In this document: positions 40,101 through 53,405 of the stretch, piece by piece
How the letters are laid out: every line of letters begins with the position of its first letter
Numbering within the stretch: the stretch's first letter is position 1
Assembly (NCBI GenBank): GCA_030686995.1
Contig: CM060702.1
Coordinates: forward strand, 70,582,953-70,646,952
Origin: Artemisia argyi
Lineage: Eukaryota > Streptophyta > Magnoliopsida > Asterales > Asteraceae
DNA length: 64,000 bases
Direction of reading: 5' to 3'
Program-made: the position numbers and the translations under genes
The notes under the pieces: model-generated
Seen by the model: only the letters and a program-made list of their open reading frames with translations
The model's database searches: none
What the model was told of the DNA's origin: nothing

Positions 40101-40443
40101 AGCTAGTCAAATCCATCCATCAATCAAGAGTGTGTTTTGAAAAGTCACGAGTGTATTTAGCCTCGACCCAAACTTTGGTATCTTTTGACATAATCATATT
40201 TTTCTAAAATTTGTTTTTCGGAAACAGTATAAAATATGTTAAGAAACTAGCAAAAAGAACATACAAGCACCAAATAAACTTAAAACGAATTATGCCTAAG
40301 ACAACAACCCTTACCCTCATAGGTGTGTTGCAAACATTCATTCATACAACCAAACGATTTAATCACAGTAATTCCGCGGTGGTGTGGTGGATGGTGCTTT
40401 AGGCCGCGGCCATGGCTGCCGTGGAGGGGTGGGTGGTGCTTTA
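37114..40443. other. Fragment zone without a convincing gene
   Basis: It holds isolated open stretches, including a 103-codon frame at 37806-38117 that ends in poly-Lys encoded by an A run, and an exon-like block at about 38580-38690 bounded by GTGCAG and GGTGAA. A 28-bp tandem duplication (TAGTCCGTTTTCG unit) is at about 39041-39097. A degenerate repeat of GTGAGCAATGGGAGTTTGGT-like units lies at about 39232-39320 and 39537-39612. None could be tied to a protein family. Confidence 0.4.
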
Positions 40444-42560
40444 TGTTGGAAAATTTAGTGCACTTGAGGGATCTAATCATATTTGGAAATGGTTTTGGAG
40501 GTACGGAGTGTACACCCATCAAGTCACTGATTCCCTTGATTCTATAGTGGTTGTGCAGGATTCTGCTGAGTGCTGGTTCCTGCTACTAGTGTTAGGATCC
40601 TGCTGATAAGCAGAGTTTCTGCTGATAGAGTGCTGTATGAATATGTAACTGATTTGACCTATTCAAATGGCAGTTACATCTGCACTCATGACCTCGTTTA
40701 ATTGGTCATGTAACCACTATTTTAGGCTATAATGGGGATAATTATGTGAAGATTAATGGGCCGATTAATTCTCATAATTCCATTTGACTAGCCATGATTA
40801 TCGTCCTATAAATAGGAAATCAACTAAAGAATGAAAGACACACAGAAAACATATAACACTTATACACGAAGGGTTATTGATTTGTGCCTAAATCACTAAC
40901 AACATTTGGTTTTATCCCAAGTAGATATTCGTGATACCCAGGCATTAGGGTCAAACAGTTTACTTTGGAAAGTGATAACACGATTCCAAGTGATATCCGG
41001 TAACCTTTATTGGTATGTAGTTAGGCTATTGATTATCTTAACCCTGTTCTGGGCTCATAACCACCAACAATCAAAGTAAACTATTTTGTGATAATCAATG
41101 GCTGCTGCTATGAGGCATATGGCTGCTAACTTTTCCAAATTGGAAAAGTTTGAAGGTGTTGATTTCAAAAGATGGCAAAAGAAGATGCACTTCTTCCTGT
41201 CAAGCATGAATGTGGTGTATGTTCTTAGCACTGCTATTCCTGAAGATCATGGGGATGATGCTACTGTGGAACAGATAAGGAAAAGAAGCAAATGGGAGAA
41301 TGATGACTATGTATGCAGAGGTTTAATTCTCAATGGTATGTCTGATTCTCTCTTTGACATTTATCAGAACGTTGAATCTTCTAAAGAACTGTGGGATTCC
41401 TTGGATGCCAAATATATGGCTGAGGATGCTTCAAGTAAGAAGTTTCTTGTAAGTAATTTCACCAATTACAAAATGACTGATTCAAGACCAGTCATGGAAC
41501 AATACAATGAACTTCTTGGAATACTTGGAAGGTTTACATAACACAAAATAAACATGGATGAGGCTATTTCAGTTTCTTGTATCATTGACAAACTCCCTCC
41601 TTCTTGGAAAGATTTCAAGCATACCTTGAAACATTAGAAGGAAGAACTGACACTGGTTCAGTTAGGTAGTCATCTGCGTATTGAGGAATCCCTCAGGGTG
41701 CAGGATAATGACAAGCCAAAGAGTAGCAATGCTACTGGTGCATCTGTTGTCAATATGGTGGAACATAACAATTCCACCAGGTACAATGACAACAAAGGCA
41801 AACGTAAACATCATGATAACACAAGGGCTGGTCCTAACAAGAAGGCAACACCTACTTGTTGGAAATGTGGCAAATCTGGTCACATTAAAAGGGATTGCAA
41901 AGGTGTTAAGATTGGAGGTAAATCCAATGGTTCAGGCACTAGTGGTTCAGGGAGTGGAGGTCCTTCCAACTCACTGAAAGGTCAGAATATGTTTAATGAA
42001 TCTCTTCAGGTTTATTATGTTACATATGTATCTGAATCTAACTATGTGCAGGATGATGATGTTGCGTGGTGGGTTGACTCTGGAGCAACTGTTCATGTGT
42101 GCAAAGATAGAAGATGGTTCAAGACTTACGAGTCACTGAATGATGGTTTTATTCTTCACATGGGAAATGAGTCAACAACTTTGGTGCATGGTCGTGGTTG
42201 TGTAGATCTTAATTTTAGTTCTGGAAAGATTGTAACTTTGTTTAATGTTATTCATGTTCCTGATATAAGGAAGAACTTGGTTTCAAGTAGTGTTTTGAAT
42301 AATCATGGATATAAACAAGTTATTGAATCTGATAAATTTATTTTGTCTAAACATGGTGTGTTTATTGGTTTTGGATATTTGTGTAATCAAATGTTTAGGC
42401 TTAATGTTGTCACCGACATTGTTAATTCAGCCTTTGTGTCAACCTCTAAACTGAACGACTCCACCCTGTGGCATGCTAGACTTGGCCATGTACACTATAA
42501 AAGGATGCAAGATATGTCTAAGGATGGGTTAATCCCAGCTTTTGACATCACATTATCTAT
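40444..42560 (+). mobile_element. 3'-truncated TNT1-like Ty1/Copia retrotransposon
   Basis: A likely 5' LTR begins with TGTTGGAAAATTTAG at about 40444 and has a TATAAATA box at 40807-40814; its end and the primer site are not clearly resolved. It is followed by gag and the start of pol. The element stops within the GAG-pre-integrase domain at about 42550, so integrase, reverse transcriptase, RNase H and the 3' LTR are missing. A Mutator-like element begins about 115 bp later. No 3' part of this Copia element is found beyond that element, so truncation was not caused by simple insertion. Confidence 0.75.
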
Positions 42561-42585
42561 TTGTCTCATCACTTCACGTGAATAA
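41098..42585 (+). pseudogene. gag: Copia gag-protease fragment with two premature stops
   Basis: The frame opens MAAAMRHMAANFSKLEKF and has the Copia gag (UBN2-like) body. A TAA at 41539-41541 and a TAG at 41635-41637 interrupt the same frame. Beyond these come the CCHC zinc knuckle (CWKCGKSGHIKRDC, about 41858-41899), the aspartic protease motif WWVDSGATVHVC (about 42067-42102) and the integrase-adjacent LWHARLGH (about 42466). It then ends at foreign sequence. Gag packages RNA and the protease processes the polyprotein. With two stops and no polymerase it cannot move on its own. Confidence 0.88.
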
Positions 42586-42667
42586 AATTTATAATACATA
42601 TATAAAGAGAAACACATTTACTTAAAAGTTAAAAATTAAGTAATGTTATTAGATTAAAATACCACTA

Positions 42668-45425
42668 TTTATAAATGGGATTTGATAACGGGTGCCCGCT
42701 AAGCACCTTATCTATACTACTTATAAAATGAAAAAAGCAAAGTGAAATGTGAAACTGAATTTTGGTCAATCCCCATAATGCCCTTATAAAACTTAATTCT
42801 TACATGAATATGGAAACATAACTGGATATTTATTGGAAATTTATGATTGTAAAGCTGGCACATTCACATTTAGAAAACACAAAACTGGATATCACCATTC
42901 TCTCTATGTTCTCTCTCTAACAGACACCCTAACAACCCTCACCCCATTCTTTTGCCGCCACACAACTCAAACGCAAAAAAATAAAATACACAACTCAAAT
43001 CCAAACACAAACACAAAAACACACGCCATATAACCACTACCAGTAGATTCTGCCGCCTCCACAACAACCAATATCGCCGCCACCAACAAGTGATTCCGCC
43101 CCCAACACCACTGTATCATGCTTTAATAAGTGGTATTTTGAGCTTAGGTGGTTTCATTATTTGGTGGTTTTAGTGGTGGTTTTGTGGTTTTGGTGGTGTT
43201 TTCTAGCTGTTTCGTGGGTGATTTGATGGGATCTAAGTAGTTATTACTGAATCTGACCGGATATAAATGTGGTTTTGAGGTTTTTTTTAGTTTCATGTGT
43301 TTGGGACCGCCTTTCATTTGGTGGTTCGGGGTCTGTTAACACCGCTATAGTTTTAGTGGGTTTATTTGTTGTCACCACTACCACTACTGGTCATGTATGG
43401 CTTATATATGTGGTAGTTTCGATCGTGGTATTTGTGGTGGCGCTTTTTGTTTTTTGTTTCAATCGTGATTTGTTTTTGTCAATTGGATCGGTTAACTGTG
43501 TTGTTGAAATTGTTGTTACGAGTTTATTTAGATCTATGGGTTTCTAATTTTTCTTGGTTTGGTTTTTCATTGTTGATTAACATTGAGCATGTTTATGTTG
43601 TGAAAGAAGTGAAATTTGAAATTGGTGGTGATGATGCATTGGTAAAACAAGATAGAGACGTTAGTTGCTTGGCTAGGCAACATCAAAGGACGACTGAGTG
43701 TGAGGTCTTCTCCATTTAGCAACCTATTTTTTTTGTAGCCCTTGCATTATTACCTCTTATTGTTTATAAAAAATGTGAGCCTCGACGTTAAAATTGATTC
43801 CATTTATAATCTTTATTGATTATGTGTGCAAAGCATAAAGATTAATAACTTTATGTTCATCTTTGATTTAAGCTATCTAATTGCAGTAATGGGACTACAA
43901 GTTTTGTGGAGTTTTGGACTTGCCTGTCTTGATATTCATGCTCTGAGATTTAATAAAGATCTGCATAGTCATATATTCTCAAGCCTCCTTGTGGTTGGTG
44001 ACTAGGTCAGTAGTTTCACTTTTCACGTTTTGTAACAAAATCAAAATTAGTTAGCGGATATTTAATGTTTTTACTCAAAATAATGAAAATAAGAATGTAG
44101 TCAAATTAGGCGTGCCATGTACTCATGTGTGTTTGTTGTTTAAAAATGGGAATTTAGTTTAAGGTGGAAGTATGGTCGAGTTTGGTAACATATCAAAATG
44201 GGTCCTTGGTATGTTTGTTGGTCACGAGGTAAGTTAATATTTACCTTATATATGATGGTTTTCGTTAAGATCTGATAAATGATTTGGTTTTTTGTATTTA
44301 TTTTGAAGATTTAATTTATGAGGCTGATGATGAACTGTTGAGGCCTATTATAAAATTGAAAAGTGTTTTCTTGAACTTGATATTAAAGAGAGTGTATGGT
44401 ACAAGTCCATGGTGCCTGATCTTTCATTGGCGTGATTTGTTTATTTTTCTATTTGTTTTCTTAATCTTATATGAGTAGTAATTTCTCTTCGATTCAAGTG
44501 TGATTGTCAAGTTGTAGCTTTGCGTGGTTGTTAAAGTTAAGCTTTAGAAAATAAATACAGTGTCTAAGAGAAGCACCAATTCAAATGAAGTTCCATCCAG
44601 TAGATACATAACTCTATCACAATTCTACACAAGTTTGAAAGTTGCACTGTTCAAAGTACAATTTTATTGGATAATATTTCAAACAAATTTGCAAATTTTG
44701 TTCAAAAAGTTTAAACAAAGCAATTCAAGTAGGTTTAAAAAGATTGGATGATGTTTTTCTTTGGGATGTCACGTGACATTGTATAGGGACTCACACTATC
44801 ATGTAAGAAAAATGTTAAAAGTTAAAAAGGGATAATCAATGGTAAAGGATTAAACTTCTAACGGAGTGGAAATAAAAAACAACAATATCTCATGGGATCA
44901 CTTTACCATAAAAATGAACGTCTTTCTAAAGAACCATTAAGACTTCATTATAATTCTATGCACATCGTGGAAAGCTAATACTCTGTGGAACTTAGTGATT
45001 GTATGCATACATAGCTATACGTGAGCACTTTACTAGCATTGCTAAACATAACGACGATCACTCGAAAAGAATTTCCTAACGTTATAAATACTAGACGAGT
45101 ACCCGTGCATAGCAACGAGTTTATAGCGGCATATAGTTGTAATGATGTTTTGTGTAACCAAAATATTAATATAACTATCTGCCACTATAAAATCTGGTTG
45201 CTATGCACGGGTACACGTCTAGTAAGGTATAAATATATGAAAAGTTTGAGTGTATTAAATTAAAATTAAAATTTAATTATGGTAAATTATAAGTTTAATT
45301 AATGTTTATTAAATATATTTTTTATTATAAAAATAAAGTTTTAGTGTATTAATTAGACATTAAATGCATTTATTTACATTTTATAAGGTGCCCAATGGTC
45401 ACCATTAGCAAATCACTTTATAAAA
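42668..45425. mobile_element. Non-autonomous Mutator-like element with 9-bp target duplication
   Basis: Imperfect terminal inverted repeats of about 34 bp lie at 42677-42711 and 45383-45416. Both start G-GATTTG-TAA and end GCACCTTAT in inverse orientation. They are flanked by TTTATAAAT (42668-42676) and TTTATAAAA (45417-45425), a 9-bp direct repeat matching at 8 of 9 positions. A 9-bp duplication is typical of Mutator-like elements. The 2.74-kb interior has no transposase motif that I can read; its open frames (such as 43269-43547) are low-complexity Val/Phe-rich and probably spurious. Confidence 0.5.
45089..45224. mobile_element. 132-bp TIR element with TA duplication (Stowaway/Tc1-like MITE)
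   Basis: Inverted arms at 45090-45116 and 45197-45223 (ACTAGACGAGTACCCGTGCA and its continuation) match at 26 of 27 positions. If the element is 45091-45222, it starts CTAGACG, ends CGTCTAG and is flanked by TA on both sides. It is too short to code and lies inside the Mutator-like element, so it inserted later. Confidence 0.6.
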
Positions 45426-46933
45426 TATAATGCAATTTATTTATAAATATTTAAATCAATAACTTTTTTCACTCTCACTTATAAACATAAAAATAATACA
45501 CACATAAATTAACGTTACTATACACCATCACTTCTATACGTTGCTTATCGTTTGGTGTTAGTAATATAGGAATAGCTCTCCTCAACTAAGGCTTGTGACA
45601 ATGGGTTGAAAAAAATCGTTCGAGAGGATCGGTCGATCGATATCAAAATTGATCGTGCCCACTGTGGCAATATCGATCGCCGGTGGAAAATTGTGAACTT
45701 CGGTTGCATTCTCGACCGAATTGAAACAAAGAAACACTTCCATTTTTGTAACCGTTTGAAACTTTATTAAATGCAAAATTTTACCGTTTGTTTCAAATTC
45801 AACAAAAAAAAAACTCTTTTTTTTTTTTTTTTTTTTCAAAATCTTTACCACTTTTCATCCTATAAATACCAACATCAAACCCACTTTCAAACACACAATT
45901 TCAAACACAATTCAACCAAATTCTCATCAATATTCACAATGTCAAAGAAAAATACTTCACAATCAAAAAACCGACGATCCCGACTAACCCAAAATGAACC
46001 GGATATAAATTTCTCTCCGCAAAACAACTTTGAACTAACCAGCATAACACCACCACAACAAGGGGGTATTCGCTTTCGTCCACAATCTTTTGAATATCCA
46101 ACACAACTACCACAACCCAATCAAAGAGAAAACTTGTTTTTCGTTCATCGTCCTTTTGTCCCACCACAACGTGTTAATACAGATTATCACCAAGAACCAA
46201 GTGAGTCGTCTTATCGTCCTAACATGGATTTCTTGCATTGTTCCCAACCGTATCAACAACATTCTCCGATTCGGTCAACTAATCTTGATATGAATTTAGA
46301 TGATTGGGCCGACTATCCGACCCAAGGCTATTCGACCCAACACTATCCGAGCCAAGACTACCCGAGTCAAGATGTTTCGATGGGGCAAGGTTCGGGTCAT
46401 GGTTCCTACCACAGTTCTTTCCACGGTTCTATGCCCGTTGCTGACGATGACGATGACGATGTCGAAGAGACATCACCCATCAAGCCAAAGAAGCCTTAGC
46501 GGCGTGCTACAAAGGCGAAAGCCAAAGGCAAAGAACCCGAACCGGCCAAAAAACTCGAACCATGGTCAAGCAAAGAAGAGGTCATTCTTTGTAAAGCTTT
46601 CATCTATGTTTCGGAAAATAATAAAAAAGGAAACTCTATGAATCGGAACAAATTTTGGGAGAAAGTGGTAGCCTACTTTCGAAAAGAAACTGGTTCAGAC
46701 CGGACATACAATTCGATCATGTCCAAATGGAAGACTAGAATTAGTGGTCAAGTTGCGAATTTTGGTGCCATTATGGATAATGTCAAGGGGACGCATGGAA
46801 GTGGTGAAAATGACCTTGACGATATGTCCAAAGCTCTTATGGAGTATCGTGTGTGTTACGGTCATGATTTTAATTTGGTGGAGTGTTGGAAAGTATTGAG
46901 GGGGAATGATGCTTGGAAGGAAAAGATGCCTCT

Positions 46934-48211
46934 TGTTAATACAAATATCGCCTAAAAATGTTATTTATATTTTACGATCTTTCTTATTTTTGTTAACTAC
47001 AAAAGGTAAAGTTTATTTTTGGCAAATCATAAATATAGTTTAAAAGTCTTTTACTTAACTTCACTCAAACTACATTTACATGTTTTCACAAAGTAATTTC
47101 TAAGTAAGTATACTTTAGTTTAAGTACATGTGTTGAAAATGTCTCTTATGTATATTTAGCCAGTTTACTAAATAGTATGTTATATTAGGATATAAGCAAG
47201 CAAACTCTTTTTAGTAAATCATTCACTTGCTAAACATCTCAAACAAACATGTTTTGATTCTATACATAAACTATTTTTACAAGTATACTTTCTTTTTTAG
47301 GAATATCTAAAATTAGAAATAATATGTTACTTACATCATCTCTTACATCACACATGTCCCATCAAGGAAACATGTGTGTAAGAAACATGTTTTATTATGC
47401 ATAGATTCATACTCAAGATCTCAAAGTTGACTTTGTGAGATCTTGAGAATATTGTGTTAGATTTTCTAATATTTTATGCAGGATTCTGTCAGGCTGTCTG
47501 GCGGAACCCTCAGGGACAACGGACGAAACCAAAGGATGGGTTCTGCCGTATCTGTGGGTTGGCCTGATTGTTGGCCTATAAATAGCAACCCACTCCTCGA
47601 GTTTTTCTTATCACTCTCTATCATAATACACTGCATATACTTCATTTCTAACTCAGTACACTTTCATATTTGTGAGTCTTTCTTTGTAGCAAGAAGATCA
47701 CAAACTTACAAGCTTCAACACAACGTTGCAAGACTTGTCTAGCATAGCATAGTATAAACTAGTAAAGTTTATACTTCATTGTATTGTATCCATTTGTAGT
47801 GGTCGGTTAGTATTTTAGTCCTCAAAATACTTATGAGTATCGGGAGTTGTTGTACCCTTGTAAAAGAACTGTCGGGAGTGGTTGTACCCTTGTGAAAGAA
47901 ATCGACATCTAGCTTAGTGTCGGAAATAGTGTGTAAGCGACGTGTAAGGTTTTCTCCGCCGGAGAGCTTGTTGACTAGTGCAAGAAAACTCTCGAGTTGG
48001 ATACTCGGGGCGTGGAGTAGGGCAAGGAAAAAGAGTCCTTGTAGCCGAACCACGATAAACAATCGTGTTATGGTTTGATCGTTTCTTACTTTTATTCTTG
48101 CATATAATTTATTGTATGATACGTCTTAATTGTTAATTACACGTAAAAGTATTAGAAGAAAATCAAGTTTAAAACCGGTAAACTATTCAACTCCCCTTCT
48201 AGTTTACCACA
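46934..48211 (+). repeat. 5' LTR of the SIRE-type element
   Basis: It is 1278 bp with TG...CA ends. It carries the element promoter: TATAAATA at 47577-47584, preceded by a GGCGGAACC block at 47500-47508 and an inverted GGGTTCTGCCGTATCTGTGG at 47538-47557. Compared with the 3' LTR it has about 13 extra bases near 47523-47535 and scattered point differences. Confidence 0.93.
47577..47584 (+). promoter_or_regulatory. TATA box of the 5' LTR
   Basis: TATAAATA is followed by a short leader-like stretch. The same box is at 58534-58541 in the 3' LTR. It would drive the genomic gag-pol RNA. Confidence 0.7.
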
Positions 48212-48213
48212 AT

Positions 48214-48226
48214 TGGCATCAAGAGC
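48214..48226 (+). other. Primer binding site
   Basis: TGGCATCAAGAGC begins two bases after the 5' LTR. It resembles the TGGTATCAGAGC site complementary to the 3' end of initiator Met-tRNA used by plant Copia elements, with small differences. Confidence 0.75.
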
Positions 48227-48278
48227 TACGTTACTCAAGATTTTAAAATATATTGTATCTTAAAACTTGAAACGATCC

Positions 48279-50222
48279 ATGGATTTTGAAAACTTCAAAG
48301 AAGGGCAATCTATGCAAAGACCACCACTATTTGAACCAAATGGTTTTATTTATTGGAAAAACCGTTTTGAAACTTACGTAAAATCAAAGGACATAGATCT
48401 ATGGTATATTATTATTGAAGGTGATCATAAGGCTACCGGATGTGGCCGGGATGAGGATAGTTCACTTACTAAACATAGTGATGATCAAAAGAAACTAATT
48501 GCCAAAAATAATGAAGCAAAAATGATGCTTTATAATGTCTTACCTAAGAAAGAGTATGAAAGAGTTTTTATGTGCAAAACCGCTAAAGAAATTTGGCAAT
48601 CTTTAATAACTACTCATCAAGGAAATTCACAAGTTAAGGATAACAAAACTGATCTTCTTGTCCAACAATATGAACAATTTTCTATTGCCGAAGATGAAAC
48701 TATTGATAGTGCATTTGCTAGATTTAACACTATTATTACTTCACTTAAAGCACTTGATGAATCTTTTTGTAGCAAGAATTTTGTCAGGAAATTTCTTAGA
48801 GCACTCCATCCTAAGTGGAGAGCAAAAGTAATGGCTATTGAAGAATCTAAAGATCTTTCAAGCATGGTACTTGACGAGCTTATTGGAAACCTCAAAGTTC
48901 ACGAAATGGTAATGGAAAAAGATTCGGAGATAGTTAAAGGCAAGAAGGAAAAGGTTAAATCTATTGCCTTAAAAGCTAGAATAGAATCAAGTGATGATGA
49001 GGAATCAAGTTCGAATAGTGAAGATGAAGAATATGCCATGGCGGTTAGAGACTTCAAGAAGTTCTTTAGAAGACGAGGAAAGTTTGTAAGGCAACCTAAA
49101 GATGAAAAGAAGTCTCTATGAAAAGATCGGGATATGAAGAAGGTAAAGAATGAAAGAAAGTGTTTTAGATGCGGAGATACAAGTCACTTAATATGAGAAT
49201 GTCCAAAACCACCCAAAATCAAAACTCAAAGTGCTTTTGTGAGTGGTGCTTGGAGTGATAGTGAGAATGATGATGAAGAGCCAACAAATGACGAAATAGC
49301 TCTTATGGCTCAAAGCTCAAATGAGGTACATTCCGATTCATCTTATTCTTCTATTGATGATAACACATTAGAACAACAATACAACAAACTTTGTGAGTTA
49401 AGCTTAAAAATCATAAACTAAAACAAATTTTTGAAGACTAAAAAGGAATTTTTAGAAAATGAAGTTTATGAATTAAAAGAAAAAGCTAAACATTTGGAAA
49501 AGAGTAAAAATGTTGACACAACGTGCAAATCATGTCAAGAATTCAAACTTGAAATTGAGAAGCTTAAAATCACACAAGATAGTCTTATTAAACAAAACTT
49601 AAAGTTTAAGAAGTTTGATAAAAGTATTTGTTGTGCGGTTGAAATAATGAAACTTCAAAAGTCACACTTTGATAGAACAGGGTTAGGATTCATGAAAACA
49701 GAATCAATAAGTAGTTTAAAGAAATAAGGCGAAAAAGGACAAGAAAATGACAAAACTGCAGCAATGACCCACGGAACTGACGGAACCAAAAATTTGGTTT
49801 CGCCTGGTGAACCCATTGGTTCCATGGAGACTGCTGCAGAACAGAACAGTTTAATAACTAACCGTAATGAATTTTTTAAAGTTACAAAGATGTCAAACAC
49901 TAGTTCAACTAAAACCAAACTTAAACCTGCCATTAAAATAGGAGTAGGACTTGCTAAAAATTAATTTAGAACTAGAACTACTCAACCAAGACCTAAACCT
50001 TCTATATCCAAACGCCCCTTTCCAAAGAGCAACTACAACACACAACCATGCTTTCAACATAGCTGGAGTCAAAACTTACCTAGACATCATCAAGCTCCAA
50101 ACTATATGTCTTGGAACCCATATCCACCATTTCCTTACATGAATCAAGGTAATGGCATGATTAACCAAAATGGACCCATGAGATATTGGGGACCAAATGT
50201 TTGAATGCTTGTTATAAAATAG
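48279..50222 (+). pseudogene. gag: SIRE-type gag with several premature stops
   Basis: The frame begins [20 protein letters not shown]. The gag body is followed by a CCHC knuckle (CFRCGDTSHLI..EC, about 49161-49202) and a coiled-coil-rich tail (FLENEVYELKEKAKHLEKSK). Stops in the same frame are TGA 49119, TGA 49194 (inside the zinc knuckle), TAA 49419, TAA 49725, TAA 49962, TGA 50202 and TAG 50220. No frameshift is needed from 48279 to the protease. Gag would form the particle and bind element RNA. At about 49768-49826 the frame includes a GGAACC/GGTTTC inverted repeat also found elsewhere in the element. Confidence 0.88.
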
Positions 50223-53200
50223 GTGTGCTTAAAAGTGTGTTTGAAACCGGATGAATGGATCATAGATAGCGGTTGCTCAAGACACATGGCGGGAGACAAA
50301 AGTCTTTTCTCTACCTATCAAGTCTATGACGGAGGTAACGTTACTTTTGGTAGCAAGCTTAAAAGTAAAATCATCGGAAAAGGTACAATCTCTCATGACT
50401 CACTATCTATTGATGATGTTACTCATGTTGACAACTTAGGATTTAATCTTCTTAGTATTATCCAACTTTTCCGTAAAAAGTATAAAGTCCTATTTAGTGA
50501 AAACAAAAGTAAGATACTTAAAGATGGTATAACTATAGCTAAAGGAGTTCTTAAGAACAACGTATACGTCATGAAAATTGATAAAACATCTAGAGATAAA
50601 CTTTGGCTTACCTTATTAGATGAGTCCTCGACTCTTTGGCATAGACGTTTAGGTCACGCTAATATGAGACTTATTCAATCCCTATCCTTTAAGGAATTAG
50701 TTAGAAACCTACCCAAGTTGAAATACGACCAACACTTTTGTGATGCTTGCAAAATTGGTAAATAAGTTCATAGTAGCCATAAGGCTAAAAATATGGTATC
50801 CACAACTAGATGTTTAGAACTTTTGCATATGGATTTGTTCAGTCCATCCGCTATTCAAAGTTATGGAGGCAACTTCTATATTTTGGTCATAGTGGATGAT
50901 TTTTCACGATATACATGGACAAGATTTTTGAAAAGTAAAAATGAAGCTTGCGAACAATTTGAAATTCTTGGAAAGAAAATTCAAAATCAAGTAGGAAATT
51001 GCATTGTGTCTATTAGAACGGATCATGGTCGGGAATTTGATAACGAAATACAGTTTGGTGAATTTTGTGACAAAAATGGTATAACACATAATTTCTCGGC
51101 TCCTCGCACTCCTCAATCAAATGGTGCAGTAGAACGTAAAAACCGGGCACTTCAAGAGATGAGTAGAACAATGCTTAATGAACAAAATATTCCACAAAAG
51201 TTTTGGTGTAATGTCGTCGACACATACACTTATATCTTAAACCGAGTCCTAATTAGACCATTTTTAGATAAAACTCCATATGAAATATATAGAGGTAAAA
51301 AGCCAACATTAGGATACTTTAAAGTATTTGGAAGTAAATGCTTTATACTAAACACAAAGGATTATCTCACTAAATTTGACCCAAAGTTTTATGAAGGTGT
51401 GTTCCTTGGATATTCACAAAATAGCAAAGCTTATATTGTTCTAAATAAGGAAACATTAAGAGTCGAGGAATCGTTGAATGTAACATTCGACGAAAGTCCA
51501 CCTCCCTCTAAGACATCACCTTTGGTAGATGATGACTTAGTTGAAAGTCAAGTTGTTAATCAAATTGATTTAGAAAACGACAAGGAAGATGAACTATTAA
51601 ATAGAGAAATAATCAATGTCAAAGAATCAAAAAGTCATCCATTAGATAGTGTCATAGGTAAACTTAATGAAAGAACCTTAAGATCAAAAGCTCAAAATGA
51701 AAGTAACTATTTTTTGTTTTATATCATCCATTGAACCTAAAAATATAAAAGAAGCTATAAGTGATGAATCTTGGATAATAGCTATGCAAGAAGAATTGAA
51801 CCAATTTATTAGGAATGATGTTTGGACACTAGTTCCTCAACCAAAGAATCAAACTATAATTGGAACAAAATGGGTCTTTCAAAATAAAATGGATGAAAAC
51901 AGTGTTGTGTCTAGAAACAAAGCTAGGATAGTAGCACAAGGTTATAATCAACAAGAAGGCATTGACTACGATGAAACTTTTGCTCCGGTTGCTAGGCTCG
52001 AGTAAATTAGAATCTTACTTGCATATGCATGCGCACATGACTTTAAACTTTTGCAAATGGACGTCAAAAGTGCATTCTTAAATGGTTTCGTTAATGAAGA
52101 AGTTTATGTTGCTCAACCTCCGGGCTTTACCGACTTTGAAAAACCTAATCATGTTTTCAAACTTAAAAAAGCTTTATACGGACTTAAGCAAGCTCCAAAA
52201 GCATGGTATGATCGACTTAAGACCTTCCTAGTTGACCATAAGTATACCATGGGCCTAGTTGACAACACTCTCTTCACTAAGAAGAATGAATCACACATTA
52301 TCATAGTTCAAATTTATGTTGATGACATAATATTCGGATCAACTTGTCAAGAGCTTTGCAATGATTTCTCTAAAATCATGCATGACGAGTTTGAGATGAG
52401 TATGATGGGAGAACTCAACTTTTTCTTAGGACTTCAAATTAAACAATTAGAAGATGGGATATTCTTTAACTAATCTAAATACATAAAAGACATGCTTAAG
52501 AAATTTGGTTTAGAAGATTCAAAACCTATCAAAACGCCTATGTCCTCGGAAACCAAACTCACCAAGGATGAGGAAAGTGAGTCCGTAGATAACACTAAAT
52601 ATAGGGGTATGATTGGTAGTCTACTTTATCTCACGGCTAGTAGACCCGACATTATGTTTAGCGTTTGTCTATGTGCTCGTTTTCAAGAAGATCCCAAAAC
52701 AATCCATCTTGAAGCCGTAAAAAGGATTTTTAGGTACATCAAAGGCACTACACATCTAGGATTATGGTATCCCAAAGGAACGGGTGTAGAAACCATAGTG
52801 TATGCCGACTCGGATCATGCCGGTGACTATGTTAATAGAAAAAGTACAAGTGGTATTTGTACTTTTGTTGGACATTATCTCACCTCATGGTTCTCAAAGA
52901 AGCAAACGACACTCGCAATCTCTACAATTGAAGCCGAATACGTATCAGCCAGAAAAGCATGTCAACAAGCTCTTTGGATGAAGTAAGCGCTCGTGGACTA
53001 CGAAATTGTGACTAAAGACATATCTATCCTTTGCGACAACAAAGGAGCCATCGAACTAAGTAAAAATCCAGTCCAACATGCTCGTACTAAACATATAGAA
53101 ATTCGTCATCATTTACTTCGTGACAATGTTCAAAAAGGAAACATCTCCATCGAGAAAGTATCCTCCGAAGACAACATTGCCGACATTCTTACAAAACCCC

Positions 53201-53262
53201 TTAAACATGAACCATTTAATCTTCTTAGACTAGGACTAGGACTTATGGAACCTACTTCATAG
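50223..53262 (+). pseudogene. pol: SIRE-type pol: protease, integrase, reverse transcriptase, RNase H
   Basis: In order: protease (WIIDSGCSRHM, Asp at 50265); GAG-pre-integrase (LWHRRLGHAN, about 50634); integrase core (HMDLFSP, RTDHGREF, NGAVERKNR, about 50820-51140); reverse transcriptase ([19 protein letters not shown] at 52315); and RNase H (YADSDHAGDYVNRKSTSG; KHIEIRHHLLRD). Stops are TAA at 50763, 52003, 52471 and 52984. One frame change sits in a T run near 51710 (frame of 50793-51734 versus 51697-53262). The final TAG is at 53260-53262. Catalytic residues are retained, but the stops block a full polyprotein. Confidence 0.93.
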
Positions 53263-53321
53263 TTCAAACATTAAATAAAATCGTAGAAATTAAAACAAAA
53301 ATTCCATGTTCTTAACCTGCA

Positions 53322-53380
53322 GGACTGGCGGAACCAAGAAAAACAAAGGGCGGATCCCTCTGTTTGGTTCCGCCCAGTCC
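53322..53380 (+). promoter_or_regulatory. GGCGGAACC/GGTTCCGCC inverted repeat upstream of extra ORF 1
   Basis: GGACTGGCGGAACCAA (53322-53337) pairs with TTGGTTCCGCCCAGTCC (53364-53380), one base bulged. It lies 60 bp after the pol stop and about 26 bp before a TATA-like box at 53406. The same motif occurs in the LTR upstream of its TATA box and in the stretch before extra ORF 2. Confidence 0.6.
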
Positions 53381-53405
53381 GTCAAATGTCTGTCCAGGTT
53401 CTCGT

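Noticed and set aside
43269..43719. Val/Phe-rich overlapping frames in the Mutator-like element
   Set aside because: They are driven by GTGGTTTT-type low complexity, with two overlapping frames of equal quality.
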